Positions 1 to 7,047 of a stretch of 9,038 nucleotides of DNA are shown piece by piece; positions within the stretch are counted from its first letter, which is position 1; the number at the start of each line of letters is the position of its first letter. Source of the stretch: Paenibacillus sp. JCM 18996 (lineage in GTDB: Bacteria; Bacillota; Bacilli; Paenibacillales; NBRC-103111); NCBI GenBank assembly GCA_001313085.1, contig BBFE01000074.1, positions 1 to 9,038 on the forward strand, given 5' to 3'. The notes under the pieces are model-generated. The model worked only from the letters and a program-made list of their open reading frames with translations, searched no databases and was not told where the DNA came from. A program made the translations under genes and the position numbers.

Positions 1-425
1 GCGGGAGTGAGCGGCGGCAAGGCGGATGCGGGAGCGAAGCAGGGAGACGCGGTCAAGACGACGACTGGCGGGGGAAGCGCCGCAGCGCAGCAGTTCGGTG
101 TGATCGAGCCGCAGTACTTGCCAAAGGGTGTTGCGCAGCGGGACGTAACCGAGATTAAGTTAGGCGATGAGAAGGCGATCATGCTGAGATACTCCGGAAA
201 GTTCAACTACAACCTTGTGGAGTCCCGGCCTTTGGCTCAAACGGCGACATCAATGTCGGCAGATCTGGTTGATCTTGGGTTCGGGTTTGGCGTACTGTCA
301 GGCACGGATATGAAGACCTGACCTGGATGTCTGACGGCGTTGAATTCAGATTGTCCAGCGGGGATTTGCCTATGACTGACATGATTCATGTAGCTCAAGC
401 CGTGCAGGGGCAGATGGGTAAGTAA
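1..425 (+). CDS. ydcC: YdcC-like/LolA-type sporulation lipoprotein, 3' part, frameshifted as read
   Basis: This is the C-terminal part of an exported lipoprotein of the LolA-like/DUF4367 type; its 5' end lies outside the window. In Bacillus subtilis the homologue YdcC is encoded just upstream of alr and is a sporulation-associated membrane lipoprotein of unknown biochemical role. The readable part begins with a Gly/Ser/Lys/Thr-rich linker, then a beta-rich domain with the segments VIEPQYLPKGV, AIMLRYSGKFNYNLVESRP and VDLGFGFGVLSG. The first frame stops at 319-321, but the next frame continues directly as LTWMSDGVEFRLSSGDLP through VQGQMGK to a TAA at 423-425. The context (..gaagacctgacctgg..) needs one extra base near 318-320 to read K-T-L-T-W. 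One lost base therefore explains the break, and sequencing error is likely. Family assignment rests on this C-terminal pattern and on the position before alr. Confidence 0.72.
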
Positions 426-439
426 CTTCCATGTTCACA

Positions 440-468
440 TTGACAGAGCGGCGGGAACCGATTAACAT
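440..468 (+). promoter_or_regulatory. Putative sigma-A promoter for alr
   Basis: A perfect -35 box TTGACA (440-445) is followed after 17 bp by TAACAT (463-468), a 4/6 match to the -10 consensus. It lies 15 bp after the lipoprotein gene stop and about 105 bp before the alr start. The resulting leader would contain the hairpin at 502-546. Confidence 0.5.
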
Positions 469-501
469 AAATACTGTCGGTCCATGATCGGTACAAGAGA
501 T

Positions 502-546
502 CGATAAGGGGAAGGGTCTGCGATGTCGGACGGCTTCCCTTTATCG
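502..546 (+). terminator. Large hairpin before alr: terminator of ydcC or attenuator
   Basis: CGATAAGGGGAAG (502-514) can pair with CTTCCCTTTATCG (534-546). The stem is 13 bp with one G-U pair and a 19-nt loop, followed by the T-rich stretch GTTTATTTTAT. It sits after the putative alr promoter and ends about 12 nt before the alr Shine-Dalgarno site. It could terminate the lipoprotein transcript or attenuate alr; the sequence alone does not decide. Confidence 0.55.
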
Positions 547-573
547 GTTTATTTTATGAAGAAGGTGAACAAG

Positions 574-1709
574 GTGGACTCGTTTTACCGTCCCACAAGG
601 GTGGAGATTTCTTTGGACGCCCTTCGCCATAACATCCAAAGCTTTCAGCAAATACTGCCCAAGACGATGAATATTATGGCGGTCGTTAAAGCGAATGCGT
701 ACGGGCACGGGGCCGTTGAGGTTTCAAGGGAAGCATTGGCTTGCGGCGCGAGCAGATTGGCGGTGGCTTTCCTGGACGAAGCGCTGGAACTGCGGAGAGC
801 GGGTATTACAGCTCCCATTCTGGTTCTGGGCTACACGCCCCCGCAGGGGCTGCTGACAGCGGCGGAGAACGATATCACGTTGGCTGTGTACAGCGACAAT
901 GTTCTGGAGCTCTTACCAGCCTCAAAAAACGAAAAGCGTCTTAGAATCCACATCAAGCTGGACACCGGAATGGGCAGAATCGGCCTTTATAAGGAAGAGG
1001 ATGCGCAGAGGTTCGTCGAAAAGGCGCTTCAACTGCCCAATGTGTTGGTGGAGGGGTTGTTCACTCATTTTGCGGCCGCTGATGAGGCGGACAAATCCTA
1101 TACGTTCGAGCAGTACAGCCGTTTCGAGCGGATTGTGGATTATTTTGCACAAAGGGGAATCCGTTTCGACCTGCTTCACACTGGAAACAGCGCAGCAGCC
1201 ATAGAGCTTCCCGAGCTTTCTTATAATATGGTCCGGCTTGGCATCAGTATGTACGGGATGTATCCTTCGGACGAAGTGAACAGGGAGCGGGTAGAACTTC
1301 AGCCGGTATTAAGCCTGAAAACAGCTGTCGTGATGGTCAAGACGCTTCCTCCGGCTCTGGCATCAGCTATGGCACAATTTATCACACTAGCAAAGACGAG
1401 AGGATCGCCACGCTGCCCATAGGCTACGCCGACGGCTTCTCACGCATGCTGACGGAAAATGCGGAGGCTTTGCTGCACGGCCGCAGATATCCTGTCGTCG
1501 GCAAAATTTGCATGGACCAGTGTATGATCGAGGTGACGGACGCCCCGCGCTGCGATTTTCACGATGAGGTGGTGCTGATCGGCAAGCAGGGAGATCAAAC
1601 CATTTCCGCGGACGAAATTGCCAGCCGGCTTGGCACGATCAATTATGAAGTTACCTGCATGATCTCGCATCGGGTGCCGCGCATTTATATGCGGGATGCG
1701 CCGCCATAA
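574..1709 (+). CDS. alr: Alanine racemase, frameshifted as read
   Basis: This PLP enzyme interconverts L- and D-alanine in the cytoplasm, supplying D-Ala for peptidoglycan. I choose the GTG at 574 because AAGGTGA (562-568) lies 5 nt upstream and because the PLP lysine then falls at residue 39 ([11 protein letters not shown]), as in Geobacillus stearothermophilus Alr. An in-frame ATG at 556 is an alternative. Further landmarks are [10 protein letters not shown], the THFAAADE loop and the PLP-phosphate region [12 protein letters not shown]. The frame then breaks at about 1353: cctccggctctggc is one G short of L-P-P-G-S-G. The next frame continues with ISYGTIY (catalytic Tyr, about codon 266), [22 protein letters not shown] and NYEV, ending at TAA 1707-1709. 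Corrected length is 378 aa, normal for the family. Unrepaired, the protein would lose its catalytic Tyr. One missing G suggests read error rather than loss of a key gene. Confidence 0.93.
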
Positions 1710-1832
1710 AGGTGGTAAATCCGCTTAATCCTTAAGGGGCACAGAGGTGTGGAAACATTTGGAGATGTAAATTTTGATAGAATTCTTATATGCTAAAGAG
1801 GAATTTGTCTTTTTTGTATCGAATAGTATAGC

Positions 1833-1861
1833 TTGTGCAAAATTGAAGAAGTGTATATCAT
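1833..1861 (+). promoter_or_regulatory. Weak candidate promoter upstream of ndoAI
   Basis: TTGTGC (1833-1838), a 17-bp spacer and TATCAT (1856-1861) resemble a weak sigma-A promoter in the AT-rich gap between alr and ndoAI. A second -10-like TATAAT at 1894-1899 has no good -35 box. The 250-bp gap otherwise holds no gene that I can see. In B. subtilis the toxin-antitoxin genes can be read from the alr promoter, so this site may be unnecessary. Confidence 0.25.
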
Positions 1862-1961
1862 AATTGCTGTATCTATGCATATACTTGCTTTTGTATAATT
1901 CTGCTTCATTATCGTCATAATGGTAATATTGGGTCGTTATGTGGGGGTGCGATTAGTAATA

Positions 1962-2236
1962 ATGCATAATACTACGAAAAGAATCATGATCAGCTGCCAG
2001 ACCAACTGCTGGAGGAGGTAGATGGGATCGTGGAAGCGGAAAATTCCAATCGGAGCGAGTTTATTCGTCAAGCTATGAAGCTTTACCTCCTGGAAAGAAA
2101 GAAAAGGTACCTGCGTGAGTCGATGCAGCGCGGTTATATGGAGATGGCAAAGATCAATCTTAATATGGCCTCGGAGGCATTTCAGGCGGAGGAAGACGCG
2201 GAAGTCACGCTGGACCGCTTAGTTAGCGGGGTGTAG
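1962..2236 (+). CDS. ndoAI: Antitoxin EndoAI, ribbon-helix-helix protein, frameshifted as read
   Basis: This is the CopG/RHH-type antitoxin of the EndoAI-EndoA (MazEF-like) module: it binds and blocks the EndoA RNase and may repress its own operon. The N-terminal beta-strand and first helix read TKRIMIS, then [13 protein letters not shown] after a break; helix two is [17 protein letters not shown]; the toxin-binding tail has [17 protein letters not shown] and ends LDRLVSGV, very like the B. subtilis protein. The break is at about 1994: atcagctgcca lacks one C relative to ATC AGC CTG CCA. With that base restored the protein from ATG 1962 is 91 aa, close to the B. subtilis antitoxin. The start is not secure: GTG codons at 1941 and 1947 are in frame, and the G-rich GGGGGTG is 13 nt before the ATG. 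The stop at 2234-2236 is 2 nt before the ndoA start, so the pair is tightly coupled. Confidence 0.88.
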
Positions 2237-2238
2237 CC

Positions 2239-2591
2239 TTGATTGTCAAACGTGGCGATGTATTTTTTTCGCAGATTTGTCCCCCGTCGTAGGCTCGGAG
2301 CAGGGCGGTATCCGGCCTGTTCTTATCATTCAGAATGACATTGGCAACCGGTTTAGCCTACGGTCATTATCGCGGCCATCACCGCGCAGATCCAAAAGGC
2401 CAAGCTGCCCACGCATGTGGAAATTGACGCGGAAACTCACGGTTTTGACAGAAACTCGGTCATTCTCCTGGAGCAGATCCGCACGATCGATAAGCAAAGG
2501 CTCACCGACAAAATTACTCACTTGGATGAAGAAACCATGCGTAAGGTCAACGATGCGCTGCAGATTAGCGTCGGGCTGATTGATTTTTTAG
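2239..2591 (+). CDS. ndoA: mRNA interferase EndoA (MazF/PemK family), frameshifted as read
   Basis: This is the ribosome-independent endoribonuclease toxin of the EndoAI-EndoA pair; B. subtilis EndoA cuts at UACAU. It starts at TTG 2239, with GGGGTG (2228-2233) 5 nt upstream. It reads MIVKRGDVF, then [68 protein letters not shown] and [11 protein letters not shown]. The residues corresponding to catalytic Arg25 (GGIRP) and Thr48 (AAITAQ) are present. Three errors break the frame: a run of seven T at 2263-2269 where five are expected, one C missing at about 2358 (S-P-T), and one extra T in 2584-2589 that removes the natural TAG at 2589-2591. Correcting all three gives exactly 116 aa, the B. 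subtilis length. As read, the last frame runs on to 2653, over the terminator. Confidence 0.9.
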
Positions 2592-2622
2592 CGGGTGGAA
2601 GGCATATCAATAGCAAGCATGG

Positions 2623-2646
2623 AGACGTCGCAAGACGTTTTTTTTT
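2623..2646 (+). terminator. Intrinsic terminator of the ndoAI-ndoA unit
   Basis: AGACGTC (2623-2629) pairs with GACGTTT (2634-2640), with one G-U pair, around a GCAA tetraloop of the GNRA type. A run of nine T spans 2638-2646. It lies about 30 bp after the natural ndoA stop and separates the toxin-antitoxin unit from the next gene. Confidence 0.75.
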
Positions 2647-2679
2647 GTGGTAAAAGAAAATAAGATAGGGGATTCATAC

Positions 2680-3031
2680 ATGGCAATTAACGTGTTCTTA
2701 ATTATCTCCAACATCATTCTTTTGGTCGCGGGACAAACTCTTTGGAAACTAGGCCTCAATAAAATCGGGAGTTTTCAGCTTTCCAACCTGTCGAAAATCC
2801 TGTTCTCCCCCTACATCATCTCAGGCGTTTTTTCTTTACGGTATAGCGACGGTTTTATGGCTGGCGATTTTGTCGCGGCTGCCTCTGAGCCTTGCTTATC
2901 CTTTACAAAGTCTGGCCTACGTGGCAGGGATGATAATCGCGCTGTATTTATTTAATGAGACGATCCCTGTGACCCGTTGGGTTGGGGTTGGAATTATTTT
3001 GGTGGGAGTATCGGTTCTGAGCTGGAAATAA
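2680..3031 (+). CDS. Small DMT-superfamily (EamA/ArnE-like) membrane protein, frameshifted as read
   Basis: This is a predicted small integral membrane protein with four hydrophobic segments, like single-domain members of the drug/metabolite transporter superfamily (SMR and ArnE/ArnF types). Such proteins usually pair up in the membrane; the substrate here is unknown. ATG 2680 follows AGGGG (2667-2671) by 8 nt. The first helix is FLIISNIILLVAGQTLWKLGL and the second begins PYIISG. The frame breaks in a run of six T (2828-2833) where five are expected, then continues LYGIATVLWLAILSRLPLSL, AYPLQSLAYVAGMIIALYLF, NETIPVTRWVGVGIILVGVS, ending VLSWK and TAA 3029-3031. Corrected length is 116 aa. 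The AYP..SL..V and NE.....W.G...I..GV pattern favours ArnE-like over classical SMR drug exporters. Placed between ndoA and tex, it has its own Shine-Dalgarno site and follows a terminator; I see no clear promoter. Confidence 0.75.
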
Positions 3032-3086
3032 GCGGCGCGTATAGGAAAATAGTCAGTCTTAAGATTTAAGCAAAGGATGGTTTGTT

Positions 3087-5314
3087 TTGGATAAAGAACT
3101 GGTTGACACACATACACAGGAAGATCCCAAAATCGCGAAGCAGCAGGCCGCCCAAAGAAAAGAACGTATGCTCGAGCAGATCGGGGCCGAACTGCAGCTG
3201 CCGGTGACTAAAGTGCGCGCTGCCATGGGGCTGCTGGACGAAGGGAATACGATTCCTTTTATCGCCCGGTACCGCAAGGAAATGACAGGTGAGCTCGATG
3301 AGAACCAGCTGCGCGATGTGGAGGAACGGCTGCAGTACCTGAGAAACCTGGAGGACCGCAAGCTGGAAGTGATTCGGTTGATTGACGAGCAGGGGAAGCT
3401 GACGGAGGAGCTGAGAGCCTCCATAGAGCAGTCAGCCAAGCTGCAGGAGATAGAGGACCTGTACCGGCCTTACCGCCAGAAACGCAAAACGCGTGCCAGC
3501 GTCGCCAGAGAGCGGGGACTCGAGCCTCTGGCCGTGTGGATCATGGCGCAGCCTAAGATGGGGACTCTTGCGGAGGAGGCGGCGAAGTATGTCGATGCGG
3601 AGAAAGAAGTCCATAGCGCCGAAGAAGCCGTCCAGGGGCTATGGATATCCTTGCCGAGAATATCGCCGACGACGCGAAAGTGCGGGCTTGGGTGCGGAAG
3701 TTTACTTTTGACCAGGGAGCGGTAAGGACGGAAGCAAAGGATGCGGAACAGGATTCGGTGTACGAGATGTACTATGCTTATCAGGAGCCCGTGCGGAAGC
3801 TGCCGCCCCATCGGATTCTGGCCATAAACCGGGGCGAGAGGGAAGATGTGCTGAAGGTTTATTTGGAAGTGCCTGTGGAGAAGATCCACGAGTACATTGC
3901 GCGCCAATACATAAAAGGTCCTTCCATTGTCAGAGACACGCTTCAAGCGGTGGTGGAGGACGCCTACAAGCGGCTCATCGCCTCCTCCATCGAAAGGGAA
4001 GTGCGCAACGAGCTGACGGAAAAAAAAGCCGAAGAGCAGGCGATCCGGATTTTCTCCGAGAACCTGCGGAATTTATTGCTGCAGCCCCCTGTGAAAGGGA
4101 ATGTGGTGCTTGGGGTCGATCCGGCCTACCGGACAGGCTGCAAGCTCGCTGTAGTGGATGAGACGGGCAAAAATGTTGGAAGTCGCCGTCACTTACCCTA
4201 CACCTCCGAACAACAAAGTCGCGGAAGCCAAGGCAAAGTTCAAGTCCATCATCGAAAAATACGGCGTACAGCTCATTGTCATCGGCAACGGCACGGCTTC
4301 CAGGGAGACGGAGCAGTTCGTCGCGGAGCTGATCGGGGAGATGAAAAAGCCGAGCCTCCATTACATTATTGTCAGCGAGGCGGGCGCAGCGTGTATTCGG
4401 CGTCCAAGCTTGCGCAGGGAGAGTTCCCGGATCTGGACGTGGCGGAGCGAAGTGCGATTTCCATCGCGAGAAGGCTGCAGGATCCGCTCGCCGAGCTGGT
4501 CAAAATCGAACCAAAAGCGATCGGGGTCGGCCAGTATCAGCATGACGTGTCGCAGAAGCGGCTGGACGAGAGCTTGAAGGGAGTCGTAGAGTCGGCGGTG
4601 AACCATGTGGGAGTGGATGTCAATACGGCATCTGCAGCGCTTTTATCCTATATCTCCGGCATTAATGCGACACTTGCCCAGAATGTGGTGAAATACCGTG
4701 AGGAGAACGGCAAGTTTGCCACCCGTGCCCAGCTGCAGAAGGTGCCCCGACTGGGCGCTAAGGCTTTTGAACAGTGTGCGGGATTCCTCCGGATCAGTGA
4801 CGGCAAGAATCCGCTCGATAACACTCCGATCCATCCGGAATCCTATGATGTGGTGGATAAGCTGTTCGGCGAGCTTAGGATGGAGCTGAAGCAGTTAGGG
4901 TCTGCCGAGCTCAGGGAGAAGCTGAAGCAGGTGGAGGCGGACGAACTGGCTGTGAAGCTGAATGTGGGTGTGCCTACGTTGAAGGATATTTTGGACAGCC
5001 TGCAGCGGCCCGGTAGGGATCCTCGGGAGGAACTGCCGCCGCCGATTTTCCGTACGGATGTGCTGCAGTTGGAGGATTTGACGCCCGGTATGGAGCTGCA
5101 GGGAACGGTGCGTAATGTGATTGATTTCGGGGCTTTTGTGGATATCGGCATTAAAAATGACGGGCTTGTCCATATTTCCCAGCTGGCCGACCGTTTTGTA
5201 AAACATCCGATGGATGTCGTCTCCATAGGCGATATTGTGAAAGTCTGGGTGTTGGGTGTGGATTTGAAAAAAGGCAGAGTCAGCCTGACGATGAAGAATC
5301 CGAAAGGCGAGTAG
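3087..5314 (+). CDS. tex: Transcription accessory RNA-binding protein Tex, frameshifted as read
   Basis: Tex is a conserved nucleic-acid-binding protein associated with transcription (YdcI in B. subtilis). The TTG start at 3087 has AAAGGA 9 nt upstream. Order of domains: N-terminal helical Tex domain with NTIPFIARYRKEMTGELDE and DLYRPYRQKRKTRAS; YqgF/RNase H-like domain from about residue 330 (VLGVDPAYRTGCKLAVVDET); SEAGASVYSAS with IGVGQYQHDV; helix-hairpin-helix region (SGINATLAQNVVKYREENG, VPRLGAKAFEQCAGFLRI); and a C-terminal S1 domain (GTVRNVIDFGAFVDIGIKND, GLVHISQLADRFV). Three breaks: one G missing from GGGG at 3635-3638 (Q-G-A-M-D), one extra A in 4169-4173 (G-K-M-L-E), and one base missing at about 4387 (A-G-A-S-V). 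Corrected length is 742 aa, within the family range. All three are one-base events and restore conserved sequence, so read error is likely. Confidence 0.93.
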
Positions 5315-5320
5315 AACGAC

Positions 5321-5364
5321 AAAGAGCATTTGATGAGAAGCGATCTCTTCAGATGCTCTTTTTT
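5321..5364. terminator. Terminator shared by convergent tex and cmpA
   Basis: AAAGAGCATTTGA (5321-5333) pairs with TCAGATGCTCTTT, including one wobble, and an inner GAGA/TCTC stem encloses agcga; a T-run follows (5359-5364). On the minus strand a short A/T tract also flanks the stem, so it may serve both genes. It begins 6 nt after the tex stop. Confidence 0.8.
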
Positions 5365-5525
5365 ATTTTATCTTTTTTTTGGTTCCCTGCTTGGAGGTGA
5401 ACAGTTCGGCATCCGTACGTTTCGACCGGTAAAAAAAACCAGCAATCGTTCAGCAGACGGATTTGCCGGCGGTTTTTTTTGGTGTAAAAGGCACGCATCA
5501 ATTGATTGCTAAGCCATTGCGGCAT
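5363..5525 (-). CDS. cmpA: Cortex morphogenetic protein CmpA, frameshifted as read
   Basis: In B. subtilis CmpA is a 37-aa sporulation protein made in the mother cell that holds back cortex assembly until the coat forms, acting with ClpXP on SpoIVA. The minus-strand ATG at 5525-5523 has AAGGGG about 9 nt upstream. It reads MPQWLSNQLMRAFYTKKNRR then QIRLLNDCWFF, matching the family (MPxWL, QIxLLNxCWxFYR). A run of eight A (5431-5438, plus strand) is one too long: removing one gives FYRSKRTDAELFTSK and a stop at 5365-5363, 53 aa in all; uncorrected, the frame continues as LPVETYGC to a stop near 5349. The C-terminal extension past the B. subtilis length is low complexity and enters the terminator, so its true end is uncertain. 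It is convergent with tex and downstream of the hypothetical at 5601-5951 on the same strand. Confidence 0.8.
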
Positions 5526-5600
5526 GCTTCCAGCCCCTTCCTGAATCCTTATATCAGCATATGGAAGGAATGGGCGAATGGTGCAGGTCCGCTTGACGGG

Positions 5601-5951
5601 TTACTCGAATTCTTCTTCGTACCACTGCTCAAGCTGCGCCTGAAGGGCGCGGATTTCCGTCAGCAGAGACACCAGCGGGTATTTGGTCTCCTGGATTGCG
5701 GCAAACTTTTTCTCCAATTCGTTTATGTAGTCAAGTCCGTTCGTAGAGGCGTACCGCGGGTCAACCGCTTCCAGGTTATCGCATTCGGCGATGAGGCAGG
5801 GCAGGGAAGGGATGTCCTCGGCGGTTAGCTTATCCGCTTCTTTATGTAACCTTTGGTGAAGCGCGGTTAGCTGATACATATGGGATGACGGCATTTCGAC
5901 AAACCGGATTTCGTTCGGTGATTTCAGGATTCCGTACCTCATGGTTGGCAT
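5601..5951 (-). CDS. Conserved hypothetical protein, 116 aa, beside cmpA
   Basis: I do not firmly recognise this protein. It is intact, unlike its neighbours. The ATG at 5951 has GAGGGG 8 nt upstream, an excellent Shine-Dalgarno site, and the gene ends at TAA (plus-strand 5601-5603). The product begins MPTMRYGILKSPNEIRFVE, has a short beta-rich start followed by mainly helical, acidic sequence (LTALHQRLHKEADKL, ALQAQLEQWYEEEFE), and contains two cysteines (PCLIAEC). No signal peptide, membrane segment or catalytic motif is visible. Similar small proteins next to sprT in Paenibacillus have, to my recollection, been labelled 'hydrolase/acyltransferase', but nothing in the sequence supports an enzyme of that kind. 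It lies 75 bp upstream of cmpA on the same strand, so joint expression during sporulation is possible, and it diverges from sprT. Confidence 0.75.
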   Translation of the reverse strand: MPTMRYGILKSPNEIRFVEMPSSHMYQLTALHQRLHKEADKLTAEDIPSLPCLIAECDNLEAVDPRYASTNGLDYINELEKKFAAIQETKYPLVSLLTEIRALQAQLEQWYEEEFE

Positions 5952-5989
5952 GCATATTTCCCCTCTTTCGTAAAGCCGCTTATCTTTAC

Positions 5990-6019
5990 TTGACAGTGTA
6001 GCCTAAGATAAGGTACAAA
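5990..6019 (+). promoter_or_regulatory. Candidate sigma-A promoter for sprT
   Basis: TTGACA (5990-5995) with an 18-bp spacer and TACAAA (6014-6019, 4/6) lies in the 110-bp divergent gap, about 43 bp before the sprT start. Confidence 0.4.
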
Positions 6020-6061
6020 TTCAAGTGGATACCAGCAAAAAAAATCGGGAGAGGATAACGA

Positions 6062-6534
6062 ATGAACGATGCGCAGCTGCAAGCTTGGGTGGAACGAATT
6101 TCTTTGGCGTCGTTCGGTGTTCCTTTTCGACACCAGGCGCGGTTCAACACTCGGCTCCGTTCGACCGGCGGGAGGTATTTTACACGCACCCACGATATCG
6201 AAATCAGCGCTCTGCAGTATGAGACATATGGTGAGGATGAAGTGGAGAAAATCATCAAGCACGAGCTTTGTCATTATCATCTGCATTTGGCCCGAAAAGG
6301 ATACAAGCACCGCGATGATGATTTCAAAAGCTTGCTGAAGAAGGTGGGGGGAGCCGCTTTTGTACGGCATTGCCGCAAGCGGGACGCGCGGAACCGTACC
6401 GGTACCAGCTTCGGTGTGTGAGCTGCGGGAAAGAATATTTGCGCAAGCGCAGGCTCGATCCCGGGAAGTATGCGTGCGGCCGGTGCAGGGGGAAGCTGCA
6501 GCTGTTTACGCTTGACACCGTTAATAATAAATGA
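6062..6534 (+). CDS. sprT: SprT-like zinc metalloprotein (YdcK family), frameshifted as read
   Basis: This is a cytoplasmic protein of the SprT family: an N-terminal gluzincin-like domain with an HExxH zinc site and a C-terminal zinc ribbon. The B. subtilis homologue is YdcK; its substrate is not established. ATG 6062 follows AGAGGA (6050-6055) by 6 nt. Visible landmarks: [34 protein letters not shown], the active-site helix [13 protein letters not shown] (HELCH), and [18 protein letters not shown]. The frame breaks at about 6386-6388 (gggacgcgcggaacc is one base short) and resumes as [20 protein letters not shown] then [13 protein letters not shown], giving two CxxC pairs of the ribbon and a TGA at 6532-6534. 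Corrected length is 157 aa, close to the 150 of YdcK. Unrepaired, it would lose the ribbon. Its final codons contain the promoter for the next tRNA genes. Confidence 0.9.
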
Positions 6535-6540
6535 TATATT
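6512..6540 (+). promoter_or_regulatory. Strong promoter for tRNA-Asn/tRNA-Ser inside the sprT 3' end
   Basis: A consensus TTGACA (6512-6517), a 17-bp spacer and TATATT (6535-6540, 5/6) place transcription start near 6547, just before the tRNA at 6553. The -35 box and spacer overlap the last seven or so sprT codons and its stop. Confidence 0.8.
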
Positions 6541-6552
6541 AGTGTTCGTCCT

Positions 6553-6628
6553 TCCCTGATAGCTCAGTTGGTAGAGCACTCGACTGTTAATCGAGTTGTC
6601 ACAGGTTCGAGTCCTGTTCGGGGAGCCA
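6553..6628 (+). tRNA. tRNA-Asn (GTT)
   Basis: Acceptor TCCCTGA (6553-6559) pairs with TCGGGGA (6618-6624) with one wobble; D arm with AGCTCAGTTGGTAGAGC; anticodon stem CTCGA/TCGAG around CTGTTAA, anticodon GTT; T arm with GGTTCGAGTCC. Discriminator G and an encoded CCA complete a 76-nt tRNA. Confidence 0.97.
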
Positions 6629-6645
6629 TTTTTTTTATTTTTTTT

Positions 6646-6734
6646 GGAGAGATACCCAAGTGGCTATAAGGGGACCCTCTGCTAAGGGGTTAGACTGCGT
6701 AAGTGGTGCGAGGGTTCGAATCCCTCTCTCTCCG
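6646..6734 (+). tRNA. tRNA-Ser (GCT)
   Basis: Acceptor GGAGAGA (6646-6652) pairs perfectly with TCTCTCC (6727-6733). The anticodon loop contains GCT between CCCT and GGGG, and a long variable arm typical of tRNA-Ser precedes GGGTTCGAATCCC. Discriminator G at 6734; the 3' CCA is not encoded (GTA follows). Length 89 nt. It follows tRNA-Asn by 17 bp of T-rich sequence. Confidence 0.96.
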
Positions 6735-6746
6735 TACAGACCGAGT

Positions 6747-6775
6747 AAGTCGTCCAATTTGGACGGCTTTTTTTT
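6747..6775 (+). terminator. Terminator of the tRNA-Asn/Ser unit
   Basis: AAGTCGTCC pairs with GGACGGCTT (one G-U) around AATTT, followed by a long T run. It begins 13 nt after tRNA-Ser. Confidence 0.85.
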
Positions 6776-7030
6776 AACGTTAAGGCTAAGTTTAACCTCA
6801 ATGTTGATTTTCAGCGTTTGATTAATTTATTTTCTCATCGAATATACTTCAAAAGCAGTTTTCAAGGAGGGAATTCATCGAATTTATTTTGAAATTCTTC
6901 AGGAATTATGAATTCTGTATTCTTTTTTAAAATTCACTTATTAGAATACCATGGCATCTTGTAACAAGGCACCTTTGAAAAAAACAGAAGCCCAAACGTG
7001 TAACAAGGAACACCCCGCTTCAATTCTTCG
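6776..7030. other. AT-rich intergenic DNA with no recognised gene
   Basis: No open frame or RNA gene is supported here. A Shine-Dalgarno-like AAGGAGGG near 6865 has no suitable start codon after it. The ten-base word TGTAACAAGG occurs at 6960-6969 and 6999-7008, and GAAGC..GCTTC around the second copy could form a hairpin with no T-run. These are weak signals. Confidence 0.4.
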
Positions 7031-7047
7031 GTCAGCTGACAGTCAAG

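Noticed and set aside
741..1204. Open frames overlapping alr on both strands
   Set aside because: They are out-of-frame shadows of alr, with no family resemblance; the alr frame carries all conserved motifs.
1710..1960. Riboswitch or small gene in the alr-ndoAI gap
   Set aside because: No open frame of note and no recognisable conserved RNA motif; only weak promoter-like words.
2239..5314. Programmed ribosomal frameshifting as cause of the breaks
   Set aside because: Breaks are of both signs, mostly off any classic slippery site, and occur in genes not known to use recoding; a common technical cause fits better.
4843..5329. Long minus-strand open frames opposite the tex 3' end
   Set aside because: Ser/Leu-rich and His-rich antisense readings of the Tex HhH/S1 region; no ribosome site or homology, while the plus strand is clearly Tex.
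5330..5828. Plus-strand open frames over cmpA and the hypothetical gene
   Set aside because: They are antisense to better-supported minus-strand genes and start inside a terminator or in the middle of other genes.
6025..6338. Other frames within sprT
   Set aside because: Shadows; only the frame with HELCH and the following zinc ribbon is protein-like.
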